Assembly: GCF_000003815.2 (NCBI RefSeq)
Contig: NC_049980.1
Span: 19,121,988-19,185,987 of the forward strand
Direction of reading: 5' to 3'
Origin: Branchiostoma floridae
Taxonomy: Eukaryota > Chordata > Leptocardii > Amphioxiformes > Branchiostomatidae
Length of the DNA stretch: 64,000 nt
Shown here: positions 12,354 through 25,900 of the stretch, in pieces
How the letters are laid out: each line of letters starts with the position of its first letter
How positions within the stretch are numbered: the stretch's first letter is position 1
Notes under the pieces: model-generated
The model's input: only the letters and a program-made list of their open reading frames with translations
Told to the model about the DNA's origin: nothing
The model's database searches: none
Position numbers and translations under genes: made by a program

Positions 12354-12879
12354 AGTGCTTCAAGGTGAAAACTCCGCTATAACGTACCTTGTTCTGTCGT
12401 TACCGCAATCTAAGCAAGCTAATGGGTAGTATATGGAAAGGCGTCAAGTTATATGGTAATTGGGTTCAAACTGGTTGCTTGATGCGTCATAAAGACAATA
12501 GGAAAAATAAACACACGAAAATGTATGCAACGGCTGGTGCTGGAACAAACAATGGTGGTTATTTGTCTAAACAAATCGTAATCCAGAACCGGTAAGAATT
12601 CCATGTAGGAAACACAGGGAATTCCGTGATTCCGATGTTAATTACATGTAGTTAAATGCACGTGCACAAACACGAGCTTCTAAATAACTCTAAATCAATA
12701 TGACGGCAACATGTAGAAAAAAACATAGTATCTTAAATCAAGGACGTTATGTAAAATATGAGCGAGTGAGGTTGCCATAGAAACGAGTTAGGCACAAGTT
12801 AAGCACTAAGTTTTGAATTTCACTAAGTTTGATATTTGTACAAGTAAAACTAAAAGTACAAGTAAAATGGATGTTCAAC

Positions 12880-15800
12880 GCACATTTCGAAGTGTTTGTA
12901 TGCAGGTCCGGAAGACTTTAGCTTAAACGGCCGCACAGAGAATGGATTCGTGTTGTTTTCTGAACTAAGTAACGCTGTAGAAAATTGACAGGTCTTGTTT
13001 TCAGATTATAAGTTATATAGGATTCTTGTGTAGCATTATTACCGGTTATAGCGGTTTGAACAACTTTTAAAAAGGACATCCGAACAGGGATGCTGACCGC
13101 GCATTTTAAAGTGTTTGTATGCAGGTCCAATAAAACTTTATATTAGCCGAAACGGTGACCGTACGGAGAATGGATTCGTGTTGTTTTCTGAACTAAGTAA
13201 CGCTGTAGAAAATTGACAGGTCTTGTTTTCAGATTATGAGATATATAGGATTCTTGTGTAGCATTATTACCGGTTATAGCGGTTTGAACAACTTTTAAAA
13301 AGGACATCCGAACAGGGATGCTGACCGCGTATTTTAAAGTGTTTGTATGCAGGTCCAATAAAACTTTATATTAGCCGAAACGGTGACCATACGGAGAATG
13401 GATTCGTGTTGTTTTCTGAACTAAATAACGCTGTAGAAAATTGACAGGTCTTGTTTTCAGATTATAAGATATGTAGGATTCTTGTGTAGCATTATTACCT
13501 ACGGTCGTCTTGTACAACTTTTAAAAAAGGACATCCAAACAGGGATGTTGACCGCGCATTTTGAAGTGTTTGTATGCAGGCCTGGTAGACTTTAGCGTAC
13601 ACGGTGGAGCACGGAGAATGGATTCGTGTTGTTATCTGAACTAAATAACCCTGTAGAAAATTGACAGGTCTTGTTTTTATATTATAAGATATATAGGATT
13701 CTTATGTAGCGTTGTCACCCACGGGCGGTTTGAAAAACGTTTAAAAAGGACATCCGAACAGGGATGTTGACCGCGCATTTTAAAGTGTTTGTATGCAGGC
13801 CTGGTAGACTTTAGCGTACACGGTGGAGCACGGAGAATGGATTCGTGTTGTTATCTGAACTAAATAACGCTACATGTAGAAAATTGATAGGTCTTGTTTT
13901 CAGATTATAAGATATATAGGATTCTTGTGTAGCATTATTACCGGTTATAGCGGTTTGAACAACTTTTAAAAAGGACATCCGAACAGGGATGTTGACCGCG
14001 CATTTTAGAGTGTTTGTATGCAGGTCCAATAAAACTTTATATTAGCCGAAACGGTGACCGTACGGAGAATGGATTCGTGTTGTTTTCTGAACTAAATAAC
14101 GCTGTAGAAAATTGACAGGTCTTGTTTTCAGATTATAAGATATGTAGGATTCTTGTGTAGCATTATTACCTACGGGCGTCTTGTACAACTTTTAAAAAAG
14201 GATATCCAGACAGGGATATTGACCGCGCATTTTGAAGTGGTTTATGCAGGCCTAGTAGACTTTATAATAGCCGAAACGGTGGCTCACGTAAAATGGATTC
14301 GTGTTGTTTTCTAGACTAAATAATGCTGTAGAGAATTGACAGGTCTTGTTTTCAGATTATAAGATATGTAGGATTCTTGTGTAGCATTATTACCTACGGT
14401 CGTCTTGTACAACTTTTAAAAAAGGACATCCAAACAGGGATGTTGACCGCGCATTTTAAAGTGTTTGTATGCAGGTCCAATAAAACTTTATATTAGCCGA
14501 AACGGTGACCGTACGGAGAATGGATTCGTGTTGTTTTCTGAACTAAGTAACGCTGTAGAAAATTGACAGGTCTTGTTTTCAGATTATGAGATATATAGGA
14601 TTCTTGTGTAGCATTATTACCGGTTATAGCGGTTTGAACAACTTTTAAAAAGGACATCCGAACAGGGATGCTGACCGCGTATTTTAAAGTGTTTGTATGC
14701 AGGTCCAATAAAACTTTATATTAGCCGAAACGGTGACCATACGGAGAATTGATTCGTGTTGTTTTCTGAACTAAATAACGCTGTAGAAAATTGACAGGTC
14801 TTGTTTTCAGATTATAAGATATGTAGGATTCTTGTGTAGCATTATTACCTACGGTCGTCTTGTACAACTTTTAAAAAAGGACATCCAAACAGGGATGTTG
14901 ACCGCGCATTTTGAAGTGTTTGTATGCAGGCCTGGTAGACTTTAGCGTACACGGTGGAGCACGGAGAATGGATTCGTGTTGTTATCTGAACTAAATAACC
15001 TGTAGAAAATTGACAGGTCTTGTTTTTATATTATAAGATATATAGGATTCTTATGTAGCATTATTACCTACGGTCGTCTTGTACAACTTNNNNNNNNNNN
15101 NNNNNNNNNNNNNNNNNNNNNNNNNNNNNNNNNNNNNNNNNNNNNNNNNNNNNNNNNNNNNNNNNNNNNNNNNNNNNNNNNNNNNNNNNNNNNNNNNNNN
15201 NNNNNNNNNNNNNNNNNNNNNNNNNNNNNNNNNNNNNNNNNNNNNNNNNNNNNNNNNNNNNNNNNNNNNNNNNNNNNNNNNNNNNNNNNNNNNNNNNNNN
15301 NNNNNNNNNNNNNNNNNNNNNNNNNNNNNNNNNNNNNNNNNNNNNNNNNNNNNNNNNNNNNNNNNNNNNNNNNNNNNNNNNNNNNNNNNNNNNNNNNNNN
15401 NNNNNNNNNNNNNNNNNNNNNNNNNNNNNNNNNNNNNNNNNNNNNNNNNNNNNNNNNNNNNNNNNNNNNNNNNNNNNNNNNNNNNNNNNNNNNNNNNNNN
15501 NNNNNNNNNNNNNNNNNNNNNNNNNNNNNNNNNNNNNNNNNNNNNNNNNNNNNNNNNNNNNNNNNNNNNNNNNNNNNNNNNNNNNNNNNNNNNNNNNNNN
15601 NNNNNNNNNNNNNNNNNNNNNNNNNNNNNNNNNNNNNNNNNNNNNNNNNNNNNNNNNNNNNNNNNNNNNNNNNNNNNNNNNNNNNNNNNNNNNNNNNNNG
15701 CCTGGTAGACTTTAGCGTACACGGTGGAGTACGGAGAATGAATTCGTGTTGTTTTCTGAACTAAATAACGATGTAGAAAATTGATAGGTCTTGTTTTCAG

Positions 15801-17699
15801 ATTATGATATATATAGGATTCTTGTATAGCATTATTACCTACGGTCGTCTTGTACAACTTTTAAAAAAGGACATCCAAACAGGGATAACCGCGCATTTTG
15901 AAGTGTTTGTATGCAGACCTGGTAGACTTTAGCGTACACGGTGGAGCACGGATAATGGATTCGTGTTGTTTTCTGAACTAAATAACGCTGTAGAAAATTG
16001 ATAGGTCTTGTTTTCAGATTATGATATATATAGGATTCTTGTGTAGCATTATTACCTACGGTCGTCTTGTACAACTTTTAAAAAAGGACATCCAAACAGG
16101 GATGTTGACCGCGCATTGTGAAGTGTTTGTATGCAGGCCTGGTAGACTTTAGCGTACACAGTGGAGCACGGAGAATGGATTCGTGTTGTTTTCTGAACTA
16201 AATAACGCTGTAGAAAATTGATAGGTCTTGTTTTCAGATTATAATATATATAGGATTCTTGTATAGCATTATTACCTACGGTCGTCTTGTACAACTTTTA
16301 AAAAGAATATCCAACGAGGATGTTGACCACGCATTTGGAAAACTTAAGCTTAAACGGTGGCCGCACGGAGAATGGATTCGTGTTGTTTTCTGTAGTAAAT
16401 AACGCTGTAGAAAATTGACAAGTCTTGTTTTCAGATTTTAAGATATATGGGATTCTTGTGTAGCATTATTACATGCAGGCGTCTTGTACAACTTTTAAAA
16501 AGGACATCCAAACGAGGATTATGACCGCGCATTTGAAGTGTTTATATGCAGGCCTGGTAGACTTGATATTAGCCGAAACGGTGACCGCACGGAGAATGGA
16601 TTCGTGTTGTATTCTGAACTAAATAACGATGTAGAAAATTGACAAGTCTTGTTTTTAAATCACAAGATATATAGGATTCTTGTGTAGCACTGTCACCCAC
16701 GGGCGGCCTGTACAACTTTTAAAAAGGACATCCAAACAGGGATACTGACCTCGCATTTTGAAGTGTTTATATGCATGCCTGGTAGACTTTATATTAGCCG
16801 AAACTGTGACTGCACAGAGAATGGATTCGTGTTGTTTTCTTAACTAAATAATGCTGCAGAAAATTGACCAGTCTTGTTTTCAGATTATAATATATATATG
16901 GTTCTTGTATAGCATTGTTACCTACGGGCGTCTTGTACAACTTTTATAAAGGATATCCAGACGGAGATATTGACCGCGCATTTTGAAGTGTTTGTATGCA
17001 GGCCCGGTAGACTTTAGCTTAAACCATGGCGCACGGAGAATGGATTCGTGTTGTTTTCTGAACTAAATAACGCTGTAGAAAATTAGCAAGTCTTGTTTAA
17101 AGATTATAAGATATATCAAGGATTCTTGTGTGGTATTATCAAGTACGGGCGTCTTCTACAACTTTTAAAAATGTCATCCAAACAGGAATGTTGACCACGC
17201 ATTTTTAAGTGTTTGTATGCAGGCCTGGTAGACTGTATATTAGCCGTAACCGTGACCGCACGGAGAATGGATTCGTGTTGTTTTCTGAACTAAATAATGC
17301 TGCAGAAAATTGACAAGTCTTGTTTTCAGATTATAATATATGTAGGATTCTTGTGTAGCATTATTACCTACGGGCGTCTTGTACAACTTTTAAAAAGGAC
17401 TTCCAAACAGGTATATTGACCGCGCATTTTAAAGTGTTTGTATGCAGGTCCGGAAGACTTTATATTAGCCGAAACGGTGGCTCACGTAAAATGGATTCGT
17501 GTTGTTTTCTAAACTAAATAGCGCTGTAGAAAATTAACAAGTTTTGTTTTCAGATTATAAGATATATAGGATTCTTGTGTAGCATTATTACCTACGGGCG
17601 TCTTGTACAACTTTTAAAAAGGACATCCAAACAGGGATATTGACCGCGCATTTTAAAGTGCTTGTATGCAGGTCCGTAAGACTTTATATTAGCCGAAAC
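12880..17699. repeat. Satellite-like tandem array, monomer about 218-232 bp, about 19 monomers visible
   Basis: The landmark AATGGATTCGTGTTGTT recurs at 12941, 13169, 13397, 13617, 13836, 14068, 14292, 14519, 14747 (one mismatch), 14967, then after the gap 15737 (one mismatch), 15955 and onward to about 17490. Each monomer also carries AAAATTGACAGGTCTTG, CTTTTAAAAAGGACATCC and GTTTGTATGCAGG. At least two monomer types exist: one with CGGTTATAGCGGTTTG, one with TACGGTCGTCTTGTAC. Monomers at 13169-13690 match those at 14519-15040 with a constant offset of 1350 bp (six monomers), so there is higher-order structure. The array is cut by N runs at 15090-15699 and 17700-17935, so its true length is unknown. 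Confidence 0.95.
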
Positions 17700-18029
17700 N
17701 NNNNNNNNNNNNNNNNNNNNNNNNNNNNNNNNNNNNNNNNNNNNNNNNNNNNNNNNNNNNNNNNNNNNNNNNNNNNNNNNNNNNNNNNNNNNNNNNNNNN
17801 NNNNNNNNNNNNNNNNNNNNNNNNNNNNNNNNNNNNNNNNNNNNNNNNNNNNNNNNNNNNNNNNNNNNNNNNNNNNNNNNNNNNNNNNNNNNNNNNNNNN
17901 NNNNNNNNNNNNNNNNNNNNNNNNNNNNNNNNNNNAATCATATAACAGTCGATTTACCAGTGTTCAATTTTCACCAGGCGCAAAAGTGCATGGCATAGTT
18001 TGTTTCAGTACCCGTATTTTTATGCGAAA

Positions 18030-18289
18030 AAATGCTCTTTTTGCCTCAGAGGAGCAAATTGAGTTTTTTTTACCAAAAAGTTGCATATTTGATGTCCAAA
18101 AATTATTCCGCACCCAATAAAGTTAGTTTGAAGAAAATCTGACATCGTTTCGCCACATCATTTTTTAATGCAAAAAAAATGCTCTTTTTGCCTCAGAGAA
18201 ACAAACTGAGTTTTTTTTTACCAAAAAGTTGTATATTTCATGTCCAAAAATTATGTCCAATAAAGTTGATTTGAAGAAAATCGGACATC
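18030..18289 (+). repeat. Two-copy direct repeat of about 115 bp
   Basis: 18030-18147 and 18177-18289 share ATGCTCTTTTTGCCTCAGAG, TTTTACCAAAAAGTTG, ATGTCCAAAAATTAT and CCAATAAAGTT in the same order with scattered differences. No coding content. The block follows the N run at 17700-17935. Confidence 0.75.
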
Positions 18290-18658
18290 TAAGTTGACTA
18301 AATGGAACAAGGACATTATATTGGGTGGTGACAGAGTATCTCCGTTAACTGATCATTTAATCGACGAATACTGGTAAATGGGCCGGTGTGCAGTGTTCTG
18401 TTGCAGTGAACCGGAAGTTGTTCTGGTAAAAGGCAGTTATCGGTCGCCAGAAAACCCCATACAGACCGCGAAACAAAACAAAAATTGTTCCTTTGTGTGA
18501 ATTTCGATGGGACAAATCACGCCTTGAAATACTTTGTGTCCTCAAATGACATCGCAGAGATTCTTGGACATGTCAGAATTATGACTACACATTCAATGGT
18601 CTTCTGAGATGTATCGTGACGGTACAAATTATTACTAAATTCTTCAGTTACCTGAAGC

Positions 18659-18696
18659 TTTCGGCGCGCTTTCTAGCTTTCGGCGCGCTTTCTAGC
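18659..18696 (+). repeat. Perfect 19 bp tandem duplication
   Basis: TTTCGGCGCGCTTTCTAGC occurs twice without a spacer (18659-18677 and 18678-18696). It lies about 0.75 kb upstream of the coiled-coil gene start at 19442. Apart from this, 18290-19441 holds no supported feature, although it should contain that gene's promoter. Confidence 0.85.
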
Positions 18697-19441
18697 TCCT
18701 CCCACTACGGACTACAGCTGTTGTTCGGTCAATTTCCTTTGATAACTTTACCTTCAATTTCTGAAAAGCTGATCTAAAAGCTCCCTGACCATCCAAATAC
18801 ACGCCTATGTAATATACTGTGACTATGAGGCTTCTTTAGGTACTAATTTCAACATAAATCCAGGCTAAAGCGGGAGCTCGGTACAGCCGCGTCAGGGAAC
18901 GCTTCCAGTATCTCCCAGCATGCAACGGGGTGCCTTGTGGGTAGCCTGACTTCCTTCTTCCAAATATGGCAGGGTGCTTTCTCTCCCCTGTGCAAAAATC
19001 TTACACATGTGCGCCGCCATCTTTCGCGTACGAGAATGACCGGATATTGCGTAAGGTATTCTTCAGAATATTTCATTTATCCAAAGGGGTAAATAGAATA
19101 ATTTGTTATCGATAAGGTACAGCTAAATCATATTTACACTATATTTGAAAGCAAAACTCTGTTTCAAAACGTTGATAAAAATTTGTTTTATCTTATAATT
19201 TTACCTTCATAACTGAATATAAACTTGTTTTATTGAATGAAAAATTACGTATACGCACTTGATAAAGTGTAACAATCTGTCGAAAAAGCTCGTGCCCAGA
19301 GTACTTCCTGGCTAATGGGAGAAGGCGGGACGATTGTATCGATAGTAGAAACTCTATGGTTTACTAACGTTCCGCAGCAAATTTATCAAAAGTGTGGGGA
19401 TATGGTTATGTGATCATCTGTTTTGTTCTTAAGATTTGACC

Positions 19442-19869
19442 ATGGCAGACGGGAAAATCACAGTAAGTGCGAAGGTAAGATGATGATGGTGCAAATTTGC
19501 CGTAGAATTTGAAAGTTGTATTCATCACGTTGCTATGAAGTATTAAAGTCAAAAGCCTAATAGGAGGGTTCGCTTAAAAGGCTGGGCTGTCTACCAGGCC
19601 AGGCTACCTGGCCTGTCTACCTGGCCTGGCTATCACGTCAGGCTACTCAGATCCCCCCATTCATAGCCCCATCATATGGCACTCAGCCAAAATAGCTGAT
19701 TGACAGGCATAGTAATTGCTGATCTCCAACCCTGCTAGTGCCAGTGACCCAAGGTTGCCCTGTCCACCACTGGCTGGGCCCTTTGGGAATGTGTCTGGGA
19801 GGCCTTGCTTGCAGCATGTCAGGAACACAAGTACCAGCACTGTGTTTGTGTATGTTTGTGGGTGTGTAA

Positions 19870-19905
<36 letters not shown>

Positions 19906-22900
19906 ATGGGCTTGCCAGCAACAGAAATTTGTTTCTTTATTGAATATCTATCTTCTAGAACAGAAACTATCTCAGCTTGTGCAACAAGAAGGGAGAGCAT
20001 AAATCACTTGCTCACTGTAAAGCTAAACTTGTATTGACCAAGGGGGGTACTGTATAATTACATGTACATGTACCTCCTTGTTCTCTATGCTAGTATGCCA
20101 TGTTGACATATACAATCTTAGTAGTCACATAGCATTTTTGAGGCTGTGGATTGTTATCCACTGTACAATTTTTGNNNNNNNNNNNNNNNNNNNNNNNNNN
20201 NNNNNNNNNNNNNNNNNNNNNNNNNNNNNNNNNNNNNNNNNNNNNNNNNNNNNNNNNNNNNNNNNNNNNNNNNNGACACCCCAGCCTTTTAAGCAAACCC
20301 CTAATAGGAACGAACTTATAAATGGTTACTGTACAAGATGCTGGTGATTTCGACCACAAGTAGTGGACACTGATCAGGCCAAGGAGGTTATCAGACCAAC
20401 CTCATGAGAACAACAAATGCTGAAATTGTGGTCAAGCGGCCAAATGTGGAGTAAACAAGTGCTTTTAAAAAAGCTAGCATTTTGCCAAGGTTTGCGTGTG
20501 TGAATGTTTTTTTTCTAGTTATCAGAATGTCATATAAATAGAGTATCTAAACCTGATATGGGCACATGGAGAGATTCACAAATATGCAAATGACTTTATG
20601 TCCAGAAATATGAAAATGAATATGTTTAGTGAACATTTTTGTCATACAGTATGCAGATATTTTCGAGAAAATCAGTTTGTCCTTGTGTAATTCTGTGATA
20701 TAGATGTTGTATGGGCATTTTATGGAAAGTTAGAACGACATATAAGCAGAGTATCGCACGTCTCACGGTTCGTTCATTCAAATATCCCAACTTCGAAAAA
20801 ATGCAGAAGTAGAACAGGTGCAAAGGTGAGTTTTAATGTTCTATACAAAAGTATTGTTAATTAGTATTTCAATGGATTTAAAAATTAGTATTTTAATGGA
20901 TGTAAAAAAATTAAAAAAAAGAAGGTCAAAAAAAAAATTGCCTCCCCGGAATCGAGCCGGGTGCATTGGTTTACAATGCGCAAATTTTCCCACTGCGCTA
21001 GAGCGACCATGTTGAAGCAATGCCTGTTTTAACAGGTATAGAAATGTTTGGCATGGATTGAACAGGTCCGTTCATTCCAACGGCGACTACTCTGGCCACA
21101 AGGCATTTTGCCGCTAAGGCGGCAAAATGCAAAAAGCTCCTACCTTGCTGAAACCACACTACATGTACTTGCATTATTTAATCTATAAAAGATTATCATA
21201 TAGACAGGCACCGTGGACCAATCAGAAGGCCCTATTCCATGTTGGTTATGACGCTGTAACACATAGATTCCAGCCAGCCCGGTGTGTATCGCTCCTTCTG
21301 ATTGGTCAGAACGAATCGACACCAACACCGGTGTCGTTTCATTCTGACCTATCAGAAGGAGCGATACACAGGAAAGTAAGGGATATGCAGGCATTGGCCT
21401 ATCAAAAGGTGCGAAACATATGCCAGAGCAGAGGGAATATTTAAAGTACAGAGTGCAAGGGGGGCTCCTTCTGTTAACATTGATAGTGAGTTTTGTTGTT
21501 CTAAAAAGTCAAAGACTGTAATGTTTCGAATATTTTCTGTGGAAATTTTGGTTTCAAAATGCAATCTGTAATCTCCTTACAAATGTATGTAAAGTTACCA
21601 AAGAACAAATGCAAATTTTCAGAAATTTGACAAAGGAATTCACACGTATAGTACCAAGGGATCTATGTGTCATACAGGAGCTTGCAAGTTTGGGTCTACA
21701 CTAGGCTATATGATAGTAACATTAATGACCCGCCTTCACTCACTCGGTGGTTTATTATTCGGTGGTTATAGCAAAGGGCAAAGCATTATGACACCATATA
21801 CACCTCAGGGCAGGTCATTAACTCTTAATTATATAACGTCCTTGCTTTGTTCTTCTCTACTCTACTCTACTCTCTAGAGAGTGGGGTGGTGGTTGAAAAC
21901 ATTAATCTCCAAGCAGATATAGAAATGCAGAACCGTATCATTTATCACTCATCGTTCCTGGGCCCTCGCCCACGAGTACTGCCTTGGACAACAGAACGAT
22001 ATCGTTACTAGTAGACATTGGGAGCATGACTTGAGCATTAAATGTTCAGCCAACATCCAACTCACAAGGGCCTGGATCACAATAGCATCGTGCAGTTGGA
22101 TCTGTGAACAGGCTTGTTGTGTCAAATCTTCTATACACCAGTCCTTCTCAACTCTGAATATTGATTGCTCACTTTGCATGTTTTTTTTTTTTTACTTTCA
22201 CAATATGGACTTCTTTGCAACTTTCCTATGTATGTAACATTATGTTTGAAGTTTCTGTGATTGCTGTTCCATCCGCTAATTTCTTGGTCCCTGCCGACCA
22301 TGCCAGGAGCTGCATGAGGAGAACCAGCGGTTGAGGCAGGAACTGCAGGAGGTGCGGAGTCTGTACGATCAGCTGGTACAGGAGGGCGCGGCTGAGCACT
22401 GGGAGGAGAGGAGAGTCAACATGCTCAAATCACACGTCATACAACTGGAGAGACAGGTCAGTGGGGGGACTGTCTGTTTAGTGTACATCCACAAATATCC
22501 ATCAAATCTAACTGAAAGAGTAATCTTCAAATGTGCACTGGTTTACACATCAATCTCAAGGATAGAAAGAGAACAGTTTTAAATTACTTGTATACAAAAA
22601 TGTACTTATATACTACTAACGATGCATTTTTTAATGTTTGTTGCCTAACAGATAGTTCAGCTGACAGGTTCTGTGAGCTCCCATAAAGATGCCATGGTAG
22701 AAGCTGATTCTGCTCTTGATGCGGTAGTATCAGCACTCAGGTTAGTGACCTGGAACTTTCTATCAGCTTCTCTTAGTCTTACTTTCATGTTTTGGTGTTT
22801 AAGCAGTTTCAGCAAAGGTATTTGTTTGCATACAAAAGTAAGTACAAAAACAGAAATCAAAACATAAATGATTAGGACTCAAGCTCATAATTCAACAGAC

Positions 22901-25900
22901 TAAGCTTACTACAGGGCTCATTTTTTCTGCAATGTGTAATTGATTAGCAATTCCTTGAAAACTGCAAATTGTTTTTTCTTATTGCAGTTACAATTTTAAA
23001 ATGTGATTCTTTCAACCCTCTTTTCTAGTAAAAATATTGACAAAATATGCAAAAGAAGAGAACATACCTTAGATTGTACTACCTTATACATTTTTAGTTG
23101 AACCTTAATTGGACTTATGAATCACACTATTCACTTTTCAGGGAATGGGTGGCCTGTGAATCCCCAGGCCCGACTGTATCCATACAGCGTGCCAAGCTTA
23201 CCCACCTTATACACACAGTCATGGGAGCCAAAACAAGGGTAAAGAAACAGGGAAAGGTAGGATATGTCTCATTTGTGTAAAACATTAATTTTTAAAAATG
23301 TTTTCCCATCATTTGACTTGTGTTTTCTTTGTTGGTTCAAACCCAGTACATGTTTGAAGACTTAAAAGATGTCACATACTGCTTTCTCTGCTTAGGACTC
23401 AGCACTTATGGGAAAGGACATAGTTTAATGTGTATGCCACTACTAGCAGACTAGCATCCTACTGTATTGTTGCACAACACTGTAGCCCAAGGGCTTTAGA
23501 AACAAACTTTAAGATAGACACTCCCCTACATGTATAGGCAGAAAGGCATGTGAAGGACTTAAACAATGAAAATGTTTCCTTGCAATTGGGGTTACCCTTG
23601 TTTGACTGTCAGTATTGTTCTTATAATTGATGATAACAAATATCATTTTCCAATCTACTATGATAATCTTTCTCCACCAGACTGGTTTTAGCAGTGAAAC
23701 TATTGAACAGTCATCCTTACTGAAGAGTGCTGCTGTTAAAGGCAGTGGTGAAGGTGTGTCCTTATTGGATATCTGCAGAGGTGACATCAGACATCTCAAC
23801 CTGAAACATGTGGTAAGAGTCAACAGAACTTTCATTGGTCCAACTTAGATACTGATGAACACAGGTGCTTTATTGGTTCCAGGATTTTCAGCTCCAATAG
23901 TTTCAAGATGTACAGTTTCCAGTAACCTAAAATGTTAAATGATATGTGATAAGTTTATTTCTGGTTTTGCATGTCATATACTAGTATCATGTCACATGTC
24001 CTTTTTAGTAAGTATCTTTAACAAATAACAACAGATACTAGATTTCTGTTTCAAATAGTTAGAAACACTATCATAGAAATGCCCTATGTGGTTTGCAGAG
24101 CTGCTTGTACATTTTGCAATTGCTTGATTCAGCTTTACCTTTCCGTAGGCCTCCCTTGAGTCCCAGCTCTCTCAACTGTTCAGGAAGCTACTGAGACTGC
24201 AACAGTGTGTGGAGGGCATCAGGAACCACCAGCCGGTGCCGCTGTTCTACCAGACTGACAGCGTGCTGTACGACAGACTGACAGGACTGGTTGGAGACCT
24301 GGACAAGCTGCTGTACCAGTGCTGTCAGGACCTGATGCACCTCAGTCTGCTTGTACCTGCAGCTCCTTGGGTTAGTTTTCCAATTGCAAGCATATGCTTT
24401 TATTACAGGTTTATGATAATGAAACCTGTTTTAAACTCTGACATGCATCTTACACTTGCCTTCTTATTTGTGGTCTTAAATTCCATGGTTGCAGTACCAT
24501 CATGGATTAGTAGTCTGCATTTTAGTACCACCAAGGATGTTATATGTTGTATCCCAGATACGCTTTTATTCCAGAAGCGCTTCTGGGATATCCAGAAGAC
24601 GTCGCAAGCCATGGAGCACTTTCTGGATGTACAGAATGTGCTTTGATTGGAGCGGACTTGGGGGAGGAGCCTAGTGTCTTATAATTAGGAAGTGGAGACT
24701 ATCTTGCGATCTTGCATGTGATTTTTGTGGTCAGAAGGCTGCCATCTTTGTTCTATGCTGGAACAGCATATGTGTAATGTTCACTCCTACAAATTTTGTC
24801 ACCCACTTACAATTTTCCTCTGACTCTGAGACATACATTGCACTAAAATGCAAACTTAGCAATATCTTCAGATGCAATACATACTTCTTGTTAAAGACAT
24901 TTTGTTAAAGGCCCTATCATGTAATGCTACAGAAAGCCATTGTAAAGATAGGCAATTGAAATAAAACAATTGATTCACTACATATGTATAAGACTGATGT
25001 TTGCTGTTTCAGTCTGCAGTCAGACGGTTACCCAGCATGCATGTCTCTGTGGATGATGTCATGGCAAGTCTTCCCAGTATGCCTCGCAGTAAGCAGTATG
25101 AGGTACAGATTACAGAATCTGCAACTCAACATTTTGTCATCAACTTAGATCAGCAGTTATGTAATTTGTCATTACTCAGTCACTCACCTGCTCTCACTTA
25201 CTCATTCACTTCCTCACTCACTAACTCACCTGCTCTGTGTGTGTGTCTCTCTTTCTCTTTAGAAGGTAACATTGAGCAGGACATTGTGGTCCAGGTTAGT
25301 ATCTTCTATAAGATGGATGATACAGTTCTTTCTTACCCTTCCACAGCTTGTCTTACTGGGAGTGGGCTCCCAAAATATTAATCTTTATGGTCTTTAATGT
25401 ACCAGCAGTTTCCAATGAATTGTAGTCTTTGTTTATCTATTGTTTGAACCCGTGGCTTACATGTTCTAATTGTATACAGGTAAAGAAAATTGTGGAAAGT
25501 TTGATGATAGCAGTGGGCTACTCCAAGCACATGACAGCCATGCAGGTATGTCTAATATTGACAAAGTATATTGCAACACCAGTCAATGTTTTATGTCCAT
25601 AGATGTAGTAAGTACATTAATGCAGTACAGTAATGTACATTAGAATAAAAAAAATTCTTTGATGTTTTCATTTCGTTTATGTGCCATACTTTTTGCAGTG
25701 TGATAATTTGCAGTGGTCACTAGAAAACGTGAACATAAATGCATCTCCTGACTTCCAGTCTGTGTGTGTTCATGCCACAGATAGCAGCACTGGAGGAAGA
25801 GCTGACCCACTTCAGACAGGTACAGAACCTACAGATAAAGTACACCACCACCCTGGTACAGGCACTGACTCAGGCTTACAATGCATTCCAACAGGAGGTC

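Noticed and set aside
11949-12368. Plus-strand ORF of 139 codons
   Set aside because: Shadow of the C2H2 gene on the other strand; no recognisable content.
12918-14708. Satellite array as a CRISPR array
   Set aside because: Monomers are over 200 bp and almost wholly repeated, with no short-repeat/unique-spacer pattern, and the DNA is eukaryotic.
15051-15857. 268-codon minus ORF in the satellite
   Set aside because: Most of it is N; the rest is satellite monomer.
18849-19076. Minus ORF of 75 codons upstream of the coiled-coil gene
   Set aside because: No family features and no exon partners; lies in the expected promoter region.
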